Notes under the pieces: generated by a model
Databases searched by the model: none
Told to the model about the DNA's origin: nothing
The model's input: only the letters and a program-made list of their open reading frames with translations
Assembly: GCA_958296185.1 (NCBI GenBank)
Contig: CATQIB010000003.1
Coordinates: 1 to 64,000, forward strand
DNA length: 64,000 nt
Reading direction: 5' to 3'
Origin: an uncultured Mesonia sp.
GTDB taxonomy: Bacteria > Bacteroidota > Bacteroidia > Flavobacteriales > Flavobacteriaceae
Program-made: the position numbers and the translations under genes
In this document: piece by piece, positions 1 through 9,375 of the stretch
Position numbering within the stretch: position 1 is the first letter of the stretch
How the letters are laid out: each line of letters begins with the position of its first letter

Positions 1-2502
1 CCACCCGATAGGGTAGTGCTTTGCTGTCCTAAGCTGATATATCCTAGACCTACATCTTGAATGGTTTTGAGTTTCCTGTAAATCTTGGGAACCGGTTCAA
101 AAAAATCTGTAGCTTCATCGATGGTCATCTCTAAAACATCGTTAATAGATTTTCCTTTGTAACGAATTTCGAGTGTTTCTCTATTAAAGCGTTTGCCTTG
201 GCATGTTTCGCATTCCACGAAAACATCAGGTAAAAAATTCATTTCAATAACCCGTAAACCTGCTCCACGACAAGTTTCGCACCTTCCGCCTTTTACGTTA
301 AAGCTAAACCTTCCTGGCTTATAACCTCTTATTTGGGCTTCGGGTGTTTTAGCAAATAGACTTCTAATTTCAGAAAAAACTCCTGTATAAGTGGCAGGAT
401 TAGATCGTGGTGTTCTGCCTATTGGAGACTGATTAATGTCTATAACCTTATCTATATGTTCAAGTCCCTTTATGTTTTTATAGGGTTTGGGTTCTTTAAC
501 CCCATTAAAATAATGCGCATTCATGATTGGATATAGCGTTTCATTAATAAGGGTTGATTTACCACTTCCTGAAACACCGGTAACTACAATCATTTTTCCT
601 AAGGGGAAAATAGCTGTAATATTTTTTAAATTGTTACCCGTGGCGCCTTTAAGAATTATTTTTTTACCGTTACCTTCTCTTCTTTTCTCTGGTATTTCAA
701 TCGCAACCTTCCATTTAAATAAGATGCCGTTAGGGTATTCTGTTTTAATAATTGTTTGGGACTACCTTCGCTTATAATTTCACCGCCATTTCTACCTGCC
801 TTAGGACCTATGTCAATAACATAGTCTGCACGTTCAATCATATCTTTGTCGTGCTCAACTACAATTACAGAGTTACCTATGTCTCGTAAATTGAGTAGAG
901 AATTGATTAATTTCTCATTATCACGTTGGTGCAAGCCTATACTAGGTTCATCTAATATGTAGAGTACCCCGACCAATTGCGAGCCAATTTGTGTTGCCAA
1001 ACGTATACGTTGTGCCTCACCACCAGATAGACTTTTCGCACTTCGGTTAAGATTAAGATAATCTAGCCCTACATCAAGTAAAAACTGTAGGCGAGTTTGA
1101 ATTTCTTTAATAATTTCTTCGGCAATTTGAATTTGTTTTTTACTAAGCTGTTGTTTTATTTCGGCAAACCAAACACTTAGATTAGCGATATCCATTTGAG
1201 CTAGCTGAGCAATGTTTAAATGATTGACTTTAAAATATAAACTCTCTTTACGCAATCTAGTTCCTGCGCAAGTGGTACAGTCAATTCTATCCATAAAAGC
1301 CTTGGCCCATCTTTTTAATTTCCTAGAATCGTTGTCGTTAAAAGTTTTATCTATAAAAGGTATTACGCCTTCAAAATCTATTTTATGTGAACGTTTAACA
1401 CCTAAATCCTTAGAATTTGAAGTGAATTTTTCTTTACCCCCATGCAATATCAAATTGAGTGCTTCTTGGGGTATTTTTTTATGGGATCGCTAAGTTTAAA
1501 ATCATAGCGTTGCGCTATAAGTTCTAATTGTTTAAAAGCCCAGTTTTTTTTGTATGCACCATAAGGTATTAAACCGCCTGCTTGAATAGACTTCTTTTTG
1601 TCTGGAATAATTTTTTCTATGCTTACTTGATACAACTCGCCAATACCATTGCAAACAGGACAGGCTCCTTTTGGTGAATTAAAAGAAAAGTTATTAGGCT
1701 CTGGATTAGGGTAAGAAATACCCGTAGTAGGACACATCAGGGTCCGACTAAAGTACCGCTCTTTTTTATCTCCATGTTTAATAATCATAAGTACATCTTC
1801 TCCATGGTCTAAGGCGGTTAGTATACTATTGTATAATCTTTTTTGCGTATTTTCTGTTTCGTCAATAGCTAATCGGTCTATGACAATCTCAATATCATGG
1901 GTTTTATACCGATCTAGTTTCATGCCTTTTTCTATATCGATAATCTCACCATCGACACGTACCTTTACAAAACCCTGTTTAGCTATTTGTTCAAATAATT
2001 CACGATAATGTCCTTTACGTGAACGAATAACTGGTGCAAGAATGTTAATGCGTTGTCCTAAATAATCTTTAGAAATTAGTTCTTGAATCTGCTCATCACT
2101 ATAGCTCACCATTTTCTCTCCCGTTTCATAACTATAGGCATCAGAGGCTCTTGCATATAAAAGTCGTAGGAAATCGTAAATTTCGGTAATAGTGCCAACA
2201 GTACTTCGGGGACTTTTACTAGTGGTCTTTTGTTCTATAGCAATCACAGGAGAAAGTCCTTCAATTTTATCTACATCAGGCCTTTCAAGACCACCTAAAA
2301 ATTGTCTGGCATAAGCCGAAAACGTTTCTATATACCTACGTTGGCCTTCTGCATATATGGTGTCAAATGCCAAAGACGACTTACCCGAACCGCTAAGACC
2401 GGTTATTACCACCAGTTGATCTCGCGGAATCTTGACATCAATATTTTTTAAATTATGCACGCGAGCGCCCAGTACTTCTATAAAATCTTCAGAGTTTTTC
2501 AT
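1..2502 (-). pseudogene. uvrA: Excinuclease ABC subunit A, frameshifted twice and cut by the window edge
   Basis: UvrA is the damage-recognition ATPase of nucleotide excision repair. Three consecutive reading frames on the minus strand together give a normal UvrA. The first (2502 to about 1480) holds the first Walker A (GLSGSGKSSLAF) and the first zinc-finger cysteines. The second (about 1480 to 710) holds the first ABC signature (SLSGGEAQR) and DEPSIGLH. The third (about 710 to 1) holds the second Walker A ([10 protein letters not shown]), the CETCRGAG and CETCQGKR zinc motifs and ends at the second signature (TTLSGG), where the window stops. Frame 1 joins frame 2 if one A is added to the A7 run at 1474-1480. 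Frame 2 joins frame 3 if one A is added to GGAAGG (plus-strand 707-712), giving [10 protein letters not shown]. No other stops interrupt the frames. Either the gene is inactive or, more likely in my view, the assembly lost two bases. Confidence 0.93.
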
Positions 2503-2568
2503 AACAAATTTTGCAGACTGCTAATTTAGCCAATATTAGCTTATAGTGAAAATACCAATCTTAAACCT

Positions 2569-3192
2569 TTAATAAAATTTTTTATTTGTTTCCTCAGGAT
2601 ACTCTTGATCTAAAAGTGCTAGCTTTTCTTGAGCGTGTTGTATTAAATCCGTAAAGAAAATTTCAAACTCATTTTGCATAGATAAATAATGATTTTGCAT
2701 AATGGGAACGGCTTCTGATAATGGTGCCTTGGTAGGAATGCGACGTGACATTTGATCTAGTATTTGAGTTATTCCCGATATACTTTGGTAACTTTTGAGC
2801 CAATTTTGCTTAATCATAATAGGGTAAAACTGATTCACTTTTTGCGGTAAAACCGATTTATTTTGGTCAAGTAAAATATAAAAATTCTCAATAAAATCAT
2901 CTAGGTTTACAATGCTATACTCGGCCCAATTAACGGCTAAGAAGTGATCGTACAGCACATCATTAATCACCTTATTATAGTGTCTAAATTTGTTGAAAAA
3001 CCGATGAGCACTTTGATATACTATAGGATGACTATCGGTATAGCTATCTATAGAACGATGAAGTAATATTCCCTTTTTAATAGCTGTGCTATAATTTTGG
3101 TAATCGTTACCTTTTACGGCATCAGCCATAAAATTGCCCAAAGTGACCATTGGCCTTTCTTGAGATAAATAAATATGTGCCAAATAATTCAT
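2569..3192 (-). CDS. acpH: Acyl carrier protein phosphodiesterase (AcpH/DUF479 family)
   Basis: This family removes the 4'-phosphopantetheine group from holo-ACP in the cytoplasm. The N-terminus MNYLAHIYLS and the motifs GNFMADAVKG and GILLHRSIDSYTD, with the family histidine and aspartates, are typical, and the length of about 207 residues is normal. The ORF track starts two codons earlier (MPMNYLAH). I chose the second Met because the family usually begins MNYLAH; the difference is only two residues. The gene is transcribed away from glmM and toward uvrA, with a short gap to each. Confidence 0.85.
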   Translation of the reverse strand: MNYLAHIYLSQERPMVTLGNFMADAVKGNDYQNYSTAIKKGILLHRSIDSYTDSHPIVYQSAHRFFNKFRHYNKVINDVLYDHFLAVNWAEYSIVNLDDFIENFYILLDQNKSVLPQKVNQFYPIMIKQNWLKSYQSISGITQILDQMSRRIPTKAPLSEAVPIMQNHYLSMQNEFEIFFTDLIQHAQEKLALLDQEYPEETNKKFY

Positions 3193-3231
3193 AGGCACAA
3201 GATAGGAGAAAGGCTTTGTTTAAACAAGTAT

Positions 3232-3262
3232 TTTGCAAGCTTACAATACAACAGTATATTTG
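3232..3262 (+). promoter_or_regulatory. Bacteroidota-type promoter of glmM
   Basis: TTTG at 3232-3235, a 19-base spacer, and TATATTTG at 3255-3262 match the Bacteroidota TTTG/TAnnTTTG consensus. The expected start of transcription lies just upstream of the glmM ATG at 3287. Confidence 0.7.
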
Positions 3263-3286
3263 TTTTTTTTAATTAATACAAAATAG

Positions 3287-4669
3287 ATGACACTTATAAA
3301 ATCAATTTCAGGAATTAGAGGTACAATTGGTGGTAGGGTAGGAGATAATCTTACCCCTATAGATGCCGTAAAATACGCCGCTGCTTACGGTACCTGGCTA
3401 AAAGAAGATAGGAATAAAGCAACCTACAGAGTTGTAATTGGACGAGATGCCAGAATATCTGGAGCTATGATTCAGCAATTGGTCATGAATACTTTAGTAG
3501 GAATGGGTATACAAGTAATAGATCTAGATTTATCAACTACTCCAACCGTAGAAATGGCCGTAAAGTTAGAGCATGCAGACGGCGGCATAATTTTAACAGC
3601 AAGCCATAACCCAAAACAATGGAATGCCCTAAAATTACTAAATTATAAAGGTGAATTTTTAAATGCAGCTGATGGGAAACGAATTTTAGAGATTGCCGAA
3701 GGCGAATCATTTTCTTTTGCATTAGTTGATGAATTAGGGAAAATTACCAAAAATCAGGCTTATATAGATTTGCATATCGATGAAATTTTAGCTTTAGATT
3801 GGGTAGATGTAGAAGCTATCAAAGCTGCCGATTTTAGAGTAGTTGTGGATGGCGTAAACTCTACGGGAGGCATAGCGGTACCGCGCTTACTTGATCGTTT
3901 GGGGGTTGAAACGGTTAAATTGTTTTGCGATCCTACTGGGGAGTTTCCGCATAATCCAGAGCCATTAAAAGAGCACTTGACAGACCTTAGCGAACGGGTA
4001 GTTCAAGAAAATGCAGATATGGGGATTGTGGTTGATCCAGATGTCGACCGGTTAGCCTTTATTGATGAAAATGGAGCTATGTTTGGAGAAGAGTATACTT
4101 TGGTAGCTGTAGCGGATTATGTTTTAGGTAAACAAAAAGGCAATACTGTAAGTAATTTATCTTCTTCTAGAGCATTGCGCGATGTTACTCAAAAACACGG
4201 CGGATCGTATTTTGCTAGTGCAGTTGGTGAGGTAAATGTGGTTGCTTTGATGAAAGAAAAACAAGCTGTTATAGGAGGAGAAGGCAACGGAGGGATAATT
4301 TTACCTAATTTGCATTATGGTAGAGATAGCCTCGTAGGTATTGCACTTTTCTTATCTCATTTAGCACATAAAGAACTTAGTCTTTCTGAGCTTAGAAAAA
4401 CCTATCCGAGCTATTATATGAGCAAAAATAAAGCCCAGCTTACTCCTGGTTTAAATGTTGATGCTTTACTTGATACGATGGCGAAGCAATACAGCAATGA
4501 AGAGGTGAGTACTGTGGACGGAGTAAAAATTGATTTTGAAGAAAGTTGGGTGCACCTTAGAAAATCAAATACAGAGCCAATTATTCGTATTTATACTGAG
4601 GCAAAAAGTCAAAAACAAGCCGACGAATTGGCAGAAAGATTTATGAATGAATTGGAAAGTTTAAGCTAA
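3287..4669 (+). CDS. glmM: Phosphoglucosamine mutase
   Basis: It interconverts glucosamine-6-phosphate and glucosamine-1-phosphate on the way to UDP-GlcNAc for peptidoglycan and lipopolysaccharide. It belongs to the alpha-D-phosphohexomutase family. The phosphoserine loop is TASHNPKQWN with the serine near residue 106, the metal site is DPDVDR near residue 250, the sugar loop is GEGNGG, and the phosphate-binding loop near the C-terminus is RKSNTEPIIRIY. The 460-residue length is normal. The gene stands alone between its own promoter and a strong hairpin terminator. A phosphomannomutase activity cannot be excluded by sequence, but GlmM is the usual assignment in this phylum. Confidence 0.9.
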   Translation: MTLIKSISGIRGTIGGRVGDNLTPIDAVKYAAAYGTWLKEDRNKATYRVVIGRDARISGAMIQQLVMNTLVGMGIQVIDLDLSTTPTVEMAVKLEHADGGIILTASHNPKQWNALKLLNYKGEFLNAADGKRILEIAEGESFSFALVDELGKITKNQAYIDLHIDEILALDWVDVEAIKAADFRVVVDGVNSTGGIAVPRLLDRLGVETVKLFCDPTGEFPHNPEPLKEHLTDLSERVVQENADMGIVVDPDVDRLAFIDENGAMFGEEYTLVAVADYVLGKQKGNTVSNLSSSRALRDVTQKHGGSYFASAVGEVNVVALMKEKQAVIGGEGNGGIILPNLHYGRDSLVGIALFLSHLAHKELSLSELRKTYPSYYMSKNKAQLTPGLNVDALLDTMAKQYSNEEVSTVDGVKIDFEESWVHLRKSNTEPIIRIYTEAKSQKQADELAERFMNELESLS

Positions 4670-4688
4670 TAAGTCTTTTAAGAAATAA

Positions 4689-4726
4689 AAAAAGCCTTTC
4701 GTTATTGAAGCGAAAGGCTTTTTTTG
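4689..4726. terminator. Bidirectional rho-independent terminator after glmM
   Basis: The hairpin AAGCCTTTCG / CGAAAGGCTT with a short loop is flanked by A and T runs, so it can end glmM on the plus strand and the PNGase-like gene on the minus strand. Confidence 0.85.
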
Positions 4727-4739
4727 TACAATAAATTAG

Positions 4740-6104
4740 TTAATTGATTACCGCTGGATTAATTGGCGTGTTGCTTTGCACAATCACAAAAGTATTGGTA
4801 GCATAGAATGCATCACCATTTGCACCATTGTTGGTCCAGTTCTCATAATCATATTCAAAGTTAAAGGTTTGACCGGCCCAGGTACTTTCCATCTCATCAA
4901 TTCTTATAGGTACCTCCATACCCGGGCACCAACCGGCGCGATCAGGTTTCCAGTTTCCTGGCTCTTGGTTGCTTACTGGGTTTTGCGCACATCCAATAGG
5001 TCCCATATCGTGTGTATATTTTTGACTACCATTGATTTTTATATAATGCGTTCTGTAGCACCACTCGGCACAACCTCTTCCGCCACTATCATAGGGTGTT
5101 GCATGTCCCCAACCAGAAATAGTAGAGCGCAAATGTATTTTTTCGGCTTCATTTGGGATACTTACCGATTTATCAAGGTCAAAATTATGTGTTTTTCCAT
5201 AAGGAACTCCCGACGAAGACCAATCATCATAGGCAATAATTGGTACTATAGCCGAGTATTTATATTCAGGTGTGCCATAAATAAAATCAAACTCTACAGA
5301 AACAAGGTAACCTTTACTGTTCCAACATTCTGTGCGAATACGCAATTCATTATTTCCAGTAAGTAAAGATTTAAAATCGGTAACATCATATTCAAATCCA
5401 CGTGGTAGTTGGCTGTTGTCATTCCAGTAAGGCGTTATAAATCTGCCCATTTCATAAAATTCACCACTGGCAGGGTCTTTAACCTTTACATTAGCAAAAA
5501 CATCCCATTCATCACAGCCACCAGCTGGACATCTTAGTTTTACAAACATTTTTATTTGAGAAACTTTATCAATATCAGTAGGAAAATCAAAACTCTGAAC
5601 CGCTGATTGGTCGTGTCCATTACCAAAGGCAACACGCTTATCTGAAAAAGTGCTCATCGTTATGGTTTTCTCTTTTCCTTTTGCATGTAAAGTGATAATT
5701 TTTTCGAATTCGTCACCATTTACAATTTTTAACTCATTGTTTTGTGTGCCCGTTTGGGTAGGTGTAAATTGTACGTAAATAGTTTTGGTTGTTTCCTCAT
5801 CTCCATTTGAAATATCAATACTTTGAGATAAATTTTCAAGATTAAATCCAATTTGAAAATCTCCCGTTGTTGTAATTTGAATGGGAGCGTTGAGGTTTTT
5901 ATATTGCAATGAAAAATTTCGATTACTGCTGCTTCCTAATTCTGTGTCTTCAAAAGTTAAACTGTTAGTATTAGTTGAAATTACTAAATTTTTATCATCC
6001 TCGGTAACAGTGGAAGAATCATCATCACTGCAAGAAAACAATACAGCTGTAAAGCCCAGAAAACACAAAAATAGCGTTTTGCAAATGTGGTTTTTTAAAA
6101 TCAT
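4740..6104 (-). CDS. PNGase F-like peptide N-glycosidase, lipoprotein
   Basis: PNGase F cleaves N-glycans from asparagine in glycoproteins. The protein has a lipoprotein signal ending in LFSC (Cys about 25), an added beta-sandwich-like region at about 40-145, and a full PNGase F core at about 150-450. The three residues known as catalytic in the Elizabethkingia enzyme (D60, E118, E206) match D201 (CDEWD), E259 (RTECW) and E347 (GCAEWC). Long stretches such as GTPEYKYSA and DRAGWCPGM are shared. Unlike the classical secreted enzyme it should be anchored to a membrane, probably the outer one. A TACATTTG box (minus strand, 6128-6135) suggests its own promoter. Activity is inferred, not shown. 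Confidence 0.9.
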   Translation of the reverse strand: MILKNHICKTLFLCFLGFTAVLFSCSDDDSSTVTEDDKNLVISTNTNSLTFEDTELGSSSNRNFSLQYKNLNAPIQITTTGDFQIGFNLENLSQSIDISNGDEETTKTIYVQFTPTQTGTQNNELKIVNGDEFEKIITLHAKGKEKTITMSTFSDKRVAFGNGHDQSAVQSFDFPTDIDKVSQIKMFVKLRCPAGGCDEWDVFANVKVKDPASGEFYEMGRFITPYWNDNSQLPRGFEYDVTDFKSLLTGNNELRIRTECWNSKGYLVSVEFDFIYGTPEYKYSAIVPIIAYDDWSSSGVPYGKTHNFDLDKSVSIPNEAEKIHLRSTISGWGHATPYDSGGRGCAEWCYRTHYIKINGSQKYTHDMGPIGCAQNPVSNQEPGNWKPDRAGWCPGMEVPIRIDEMESTWAGQTFNFEYDYENWTNNGANGDAFYATNTFVIVQSNTPINPAVIN

Positions 6105-6162
6105 TTTAGTTAAAGTTTAGTTGTTATCAAATGTAAAAACTTTTAACTAAATTGTAATGGCT

Positions 6163-7053
6163 TTAAGAAGTCTTTTCAGCATCAAATCCACTCAATTTGT
6201 GTTTCCATCTTTTGTGTGTCCATAAATAATAAGCAGGATTTTCGTTTATTTGTTTTTCGAGTAATTCGTAATACAAGTCGGTTAATTTAAAATCCTCGTA
6301 ACGCTTAGGGGTATAGGTTATAGGTAGTAATTCAGCTTCGTATCTTCCTCTTTTTACCTTATTAACCTTAAGGTAAACAACGCTAAGATTCAGTTTTTTA
6401 GCAAGATATTCAGGTCCTACGAATGAGGGGACTTTATGATTAAAAAAGTTTACATAATGTTTTGCGTTTTTGGGTCTTGGAGATTGGTCGGCAACCAAGC
6501 CATAACTGCTTAATGTCTTATTTTTTAACATTGTTTTAGGCACTGTTTTGTTGGGCAGCATATGGGTATTGTACTTTCCTCTAATTTTGCGAATAAGCTT
6601 GTCAAAATATTTATTTTTAATAGGCTTATAAACACCATAAGCTTTAAAAGTAATAGAATGAAAGTGCAATGCGTGAACCCATTCATAGCTAGCATAATGA
6701 CCCATTAATAAAATATAACTTTTTTTCTGGCCTTCTATTTCTTTGAGCAATTCTGGATTTAAAATCTTAAAACGGGTTTTTAGTTGTTCATCGCTCATTT
6801 TTAAGGTTTTTATCATTTCTAAAAATGAATCGCAAAAATGATGATAAAATTCTTTACGGATTTTATTTCTTTTACTGGCCGATAATTTTGGAAAAGCCAA
6901 AGCAAGATTTTGATCTACTACTTTTCTTCTATAGCCAATTACATGATAAACCCACAAGTAGACAAAATCAGAAATCATATAAAGTAATGGAAATGGTAAA
7001 ATGGCAAGAAACCATAAAAAAGGGTAACTAATAACAAATATCAATCGTTGCAT
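6163..7053 (-). CDS. Lysophospholipid/lipid A-type acyltransferase (LpxL/HtrB family)
   Basis: Family members transfer acyl chains to lipid A or ornithine-type lipids at the inner membrane. One N-terminal membrane segment (VISYPFLWFLAILPFPLLY) precedes a cytosolic catalytic domain with the family H-x4-E motif (GHYASYEW). The sequences VADQSPRP and the C-terminal YYLWTHKRWKH are typical of the family. The length of 296 residues is normal. It diverges from the rhomboid gene, with a shared palindromic promoter between them. The exact acceptor cannot be told from sequence. Confidence 0.85.
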   Translation of the reverse strand: MQRLIFVISYPFLWFLAILPFPLLYMISDFVYLWVYHVIGYRRKVVDQNLALAFPKLSASKRNKIRKEFYHHFCDSFLEMIKTLKMSDEQLKTRFKILNPELLKEIEGQKKSYILLMGHYASYEWVHALHFHSITFKAYGVYKPIKNKYFDKLIRKIRGKYNTHMLPNKTVPKTMLKNKTLSSYGLVADQSPRPKNAKHYVNFFNHKVPSFVGPEYLAKKLNLSVVYLKVNKVKRGRYEAELLPITYTPKRYEDFKLTDLYYELLEKQINENPAYYLWTHKRWKHKLSGFDAEKTS

Positions 7054-7070
7054 GGAGGTGCATTTTGTTG

Positions 7071-7089
7071 CAAAGATATACTATCTTTG
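7071..7089. promoter_or_regulatory. Divergent, palindromic pair of -7 promoter boxes
   Basis: CAAAGATA-TAC-TATCTTTG is a perfect 8-base inverted repeat with a 3-base centre. Each arm, read outward, is a TAnnTTTG box, one for the acyltransferase (ATG ending at 7053) and one for the rhomboid gene (ATG at 7108). Both leaders would be only about a dozen bases. A -33-like TTG for the minus direction lies at 7101-7099, 20 bases away; the plus direction has only a TTTG at a short spacing. Confidence 0.6.
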
Positions 7090-7107
7090 AACACAAACCA
7101 ATGTTAC

Positions 7108-7755
7108 ATGAATAGTATAGAATTAGTCACATTATTGCTTATAGCCATCAACGTAATCGTATCATTTAAAGGCTTTCAAGACACCAATTTTTTTAATCGT
7201 TATAAATTTATGGTAGGACCAATCAAAAATGGAGAGCGTGTTCGTTTTTTAAGTTCTGGCTTTTTACATGTTGACCCTACGCACCTCTTGGTGAATATGC
7301 TTACGCTGTACTTTTTTGCCAACGTGGTAATTTATGATCTTGGTGTATTTGCTTTTATTATCATTTATTTAGGTAGTTTAATTGCGGGTAATTTATTCTC
7401 TTTTATGATGCATAAAAAAAACAGCTATTATAGTGCTGTAGGTGCAAGTGGAGCAGTTATGGGAGTGCTTTACTCGGCTATTTTATTGCGTCCAGATATG
7501 ATGTTGGGCTTATTTTTTATTATTCCCATTCCTGCATATGTTTTTGGAATAGGGTACTTACTCTACACCCTTTACGGAATGAAAGCACAAAATGATTTAA
7601 TAGGGCATGATGCGCATTTTGGTGGAGCCATGGCAGGTTACTTTATTAGTCTTGTTTTAGCACCAAGCCTATTACAAACCAATTTGCTTATAACCATATT
7701 GTTATTAATTCCTTTAATTCTGTTATTTTTTCTTAAAAGAATAGGTAAACTATAA
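7108..7755 (+). CDS. Rhomboid family intramembrane serine protease
   Basis: The protein is a polytopic membrane protease with about six hydrophobic segments. It shows the rhomboid signature HVDPTHLLVNM, the catalytic serine in VGASGAVMG, and the catalytic histidine in GHDAHFGGAMAGY. I start at the second Met of the track ORF (MNSIELVTLLL) because the first 20 residues (MHGGAFCCKD...) would lie over the promoter palindrome and look non-native; this gives 215 residues. It is followed after 41 bases by the NlpE-like gene on the same strand. The substrate is unknown. Confidence 0.87.
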   Translation: MNSIELVTLLLIAINVIVSFKGFQDTNFFNRYKFMVGPIKNGERVRFLSSGFLHVDPTHLLVNMLTLYFFANVVIYDLGVFAFIIIYLGSLIAGNLFSFMMHKKNSYYSAVGASGAVMGVLYSAILLRPDMMLGLFFIIPIPAYVFGIGYLLYTLYGMKAQNDLIGHDAHFGGAMAGYFISLVLAPSLLQTNLLITILLLIPLILLFFLKRIGKL

Positions 7756-7796
7756 GCTTCTGTTTATTTTAGATAAGTAACTAAATGTTTTGAATT

Positions 7797-8264
7797 ATGA
7801 AATCTAACAGTTTATTATTATTTATTTTAATTGCTCTTTCGTTTTCTTGCAAAACAGATCAAAAAAATTCTCGTGTTGAAGATGCTCGTATTGAGGGAGT
7901 TGGACCTGAAGAACAGGAACCTGAAGTGACTATCGATGAGCATACCAGTCGTAATTCATTAGATTGGGCTGCCACCTACGAAGGGGTTTTACCATGTGCA
8001 GATTGTGGAGGAATAGAAACGGCAATTGTGCTAAATGAAGATATGACCTATCAAAAGCAAGAAATTTATTTAGATGAAAATGAAGAGCCATTTATTTCTT
8101 CAGGTAAGTTTGTTTGGAATGAAAGTGGAAATGAAATTGAACTTAAGGAAGAAGACGGCCCCACTTATTATCGGGTTTTAGAAAATAAGCTTATTCAGTT
8201 AAACCAAGCTAAAGAGGAAATTGAAGGAGATCTTGCTGCTTCCTATTATTTGATGAAAAAGTAA
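7797..8264 (+). CDS. NlpE-like copper resistance/envelope lipoprotein
   Basis: The lipobox is ALSFSC at the end of a short signal peptide. The mature part holds the NlpE N-terminal domain signature YEGVLPCADCGGIET, where CxxC follows the conserved YxGxLPCADC pattern, and then a beta-barrel-like region. In E. coli NlpE senses surface contact and envelope stress through Cpx. No Cpx-like partner is seen here, so only envelope localisation is inferred. It lies between the rhomboid and glycosidase-like genes on one strand. Confidence 0.8.
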   Translation: MKSNSLLLFILIALSFSCKTDQKNSRVEDARIEGVGPEEQEPEVTIDEHTSRNSLDWAATYEGVLPCADCGGIETAIVLNEDMTYQKQEIYLDENEEPFISSGKFVWNESGNEIELKEEDGPTYYRVLENKLIQLNQAKEEIEGDLAASYYLMKK

Positions 8265-8288
8265 GATTCTTCAATACCATAACAAAGA

Positions 8289-9304
8289 ATGTTTAAACCT
8301 ACTGTTTCTAGCCTCTTAATTTTAGTTCTCTTTTGTGCAGGCTGCACAAAAGAAGATAAAAATATTACAGAATTTGATGATTTATTCAATAGAACCGCAG
8401 AGCCTGTATTTGAAAGTTCTTTTGGCTTAGCAGCCGATCCTTCTGTACTTATGGTGAGAGATACACTTTTTATGTATTTCACCGCAGAAGGCGGAATTGC
8501 AGTAGTCTATTCATTAGATAATGGTAAATCATGGATGAATCCCAGTAACCATATTACTGATGATTACCTGGCGCTTAAAAAAAGATCCTCAGCATGGGAT
8601 AATACCTTAGAAACTCCCGAAGTGGTAAAAGTTGATAACTTGTTTTATATGTACTATACAGGTTATAGGGAAGGAGAGTCTGATAATGAACACGTTCAAA
8701 ATTATGAAATAGGATTGGCAACTTCTCAAAACGGATTCGACTTTGATAGAATTTCATCGTCTGAGGATGGTCCTATAATTAATAGAAATCTTACAGACCC
8801 TTCAGCTTTTGATCATCATGCTTTAACTAGTCCAGGTGTTATTTTTGAAGAAGGATTATTTTATATGGTTTATGCCGGTTGGAATGTTTCACAAAACTGG
8901 ACTGCTACAAATGCTGGTATAAGAATTTTAGGAGCAACATCAAGTGATGGTAGGGTATGGACTAAAATAGGAGAGCCACTTTTAACTAGTGCAGATATTG
9001 ATTTTAGCCCAGATGTTAATGAAGCAAGTTTGCTAAAATCAAAAATAGATGGGTATTGGTTAATTCCTTTCTCTACAGATAGAAGTATAGGATTAGAGCT
9101 AGGTCAAAAACTTTTTTTGGAGATTTTGAAGTGTACCCCAATGCTGTTATAAAACCTGAATTTTATTGGGATAATGAAGTAACAGCTCCAAATGGTATTA
9201 TTCAAGATGGGAAATTGCGTTTATGGTTTCATGGCGTTAAGGAGCCCAATTACTGGCCTTGGGTAATCGGCTATGCAGAGCAAGATTATCCCTTCTTGTG
9301 GTAG
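8289..9304 (+). pseudogene. GH43/GH130-like beta-propeller lipoprotein, single-base frameshift
   Basis: The lipobox LFCAGC is followed by repeated five-bladed-propeller motifs: DPSVLMVRDTLFMYFT, ETPEVVKVDNLFYMYYTGY and SPGVIFEEGLFYMVYAGW. These resemble GH43/GH32/GH130-type glycosidases. The track ORF ends at 9152 with an unrelated tail. The next frame carries on the fold (GDFEVYPNAVIKPEFYW, then DGKLRLWFHG) to a stop at 9304. Adding one T to the T7 run at 9112-9118 gives one continuous protein of about 338 residues. The substrate and whether it is catalytic are unknown. Confidence 0.75.
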
Positions 9305-9321
9305 CTTAAAGATCGTTAATT

Positions 9322-9356
9322 AAAAAGGCGCTTGTTACTTCAAGCGCCTTTTTATT
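9322..9356. terminator. Bidirectional terminator between convergent genes
   Basis: AAAAAGGCGCTTG / CAAGCGCCTTTTT forms a strong stem with a short TTACTT-type loop and flanking A/T runs. It serves the glycosidase-like gene on the plus strand and the TlpA-like gene on the minus strand. Confidence 0.85.
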
Positions 9357-9375
9357 TAAAGAGTATTTCAACAAA

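Noticed and set aside
4776-5366. 196-residue plus-strand ORF
   Set aside because: It lies wholly opposite the PNGase F-like gene, whose protein is highly conserved. The ORF's product has no recognisable motif and is a shadow.
8246-8482. 78-residue minus-strand ORF overlapping the NlpE-like and glycosidase-like genes
   Set aside because: It lies opposite two genes with clear lipoboxes and has no motif of its own.
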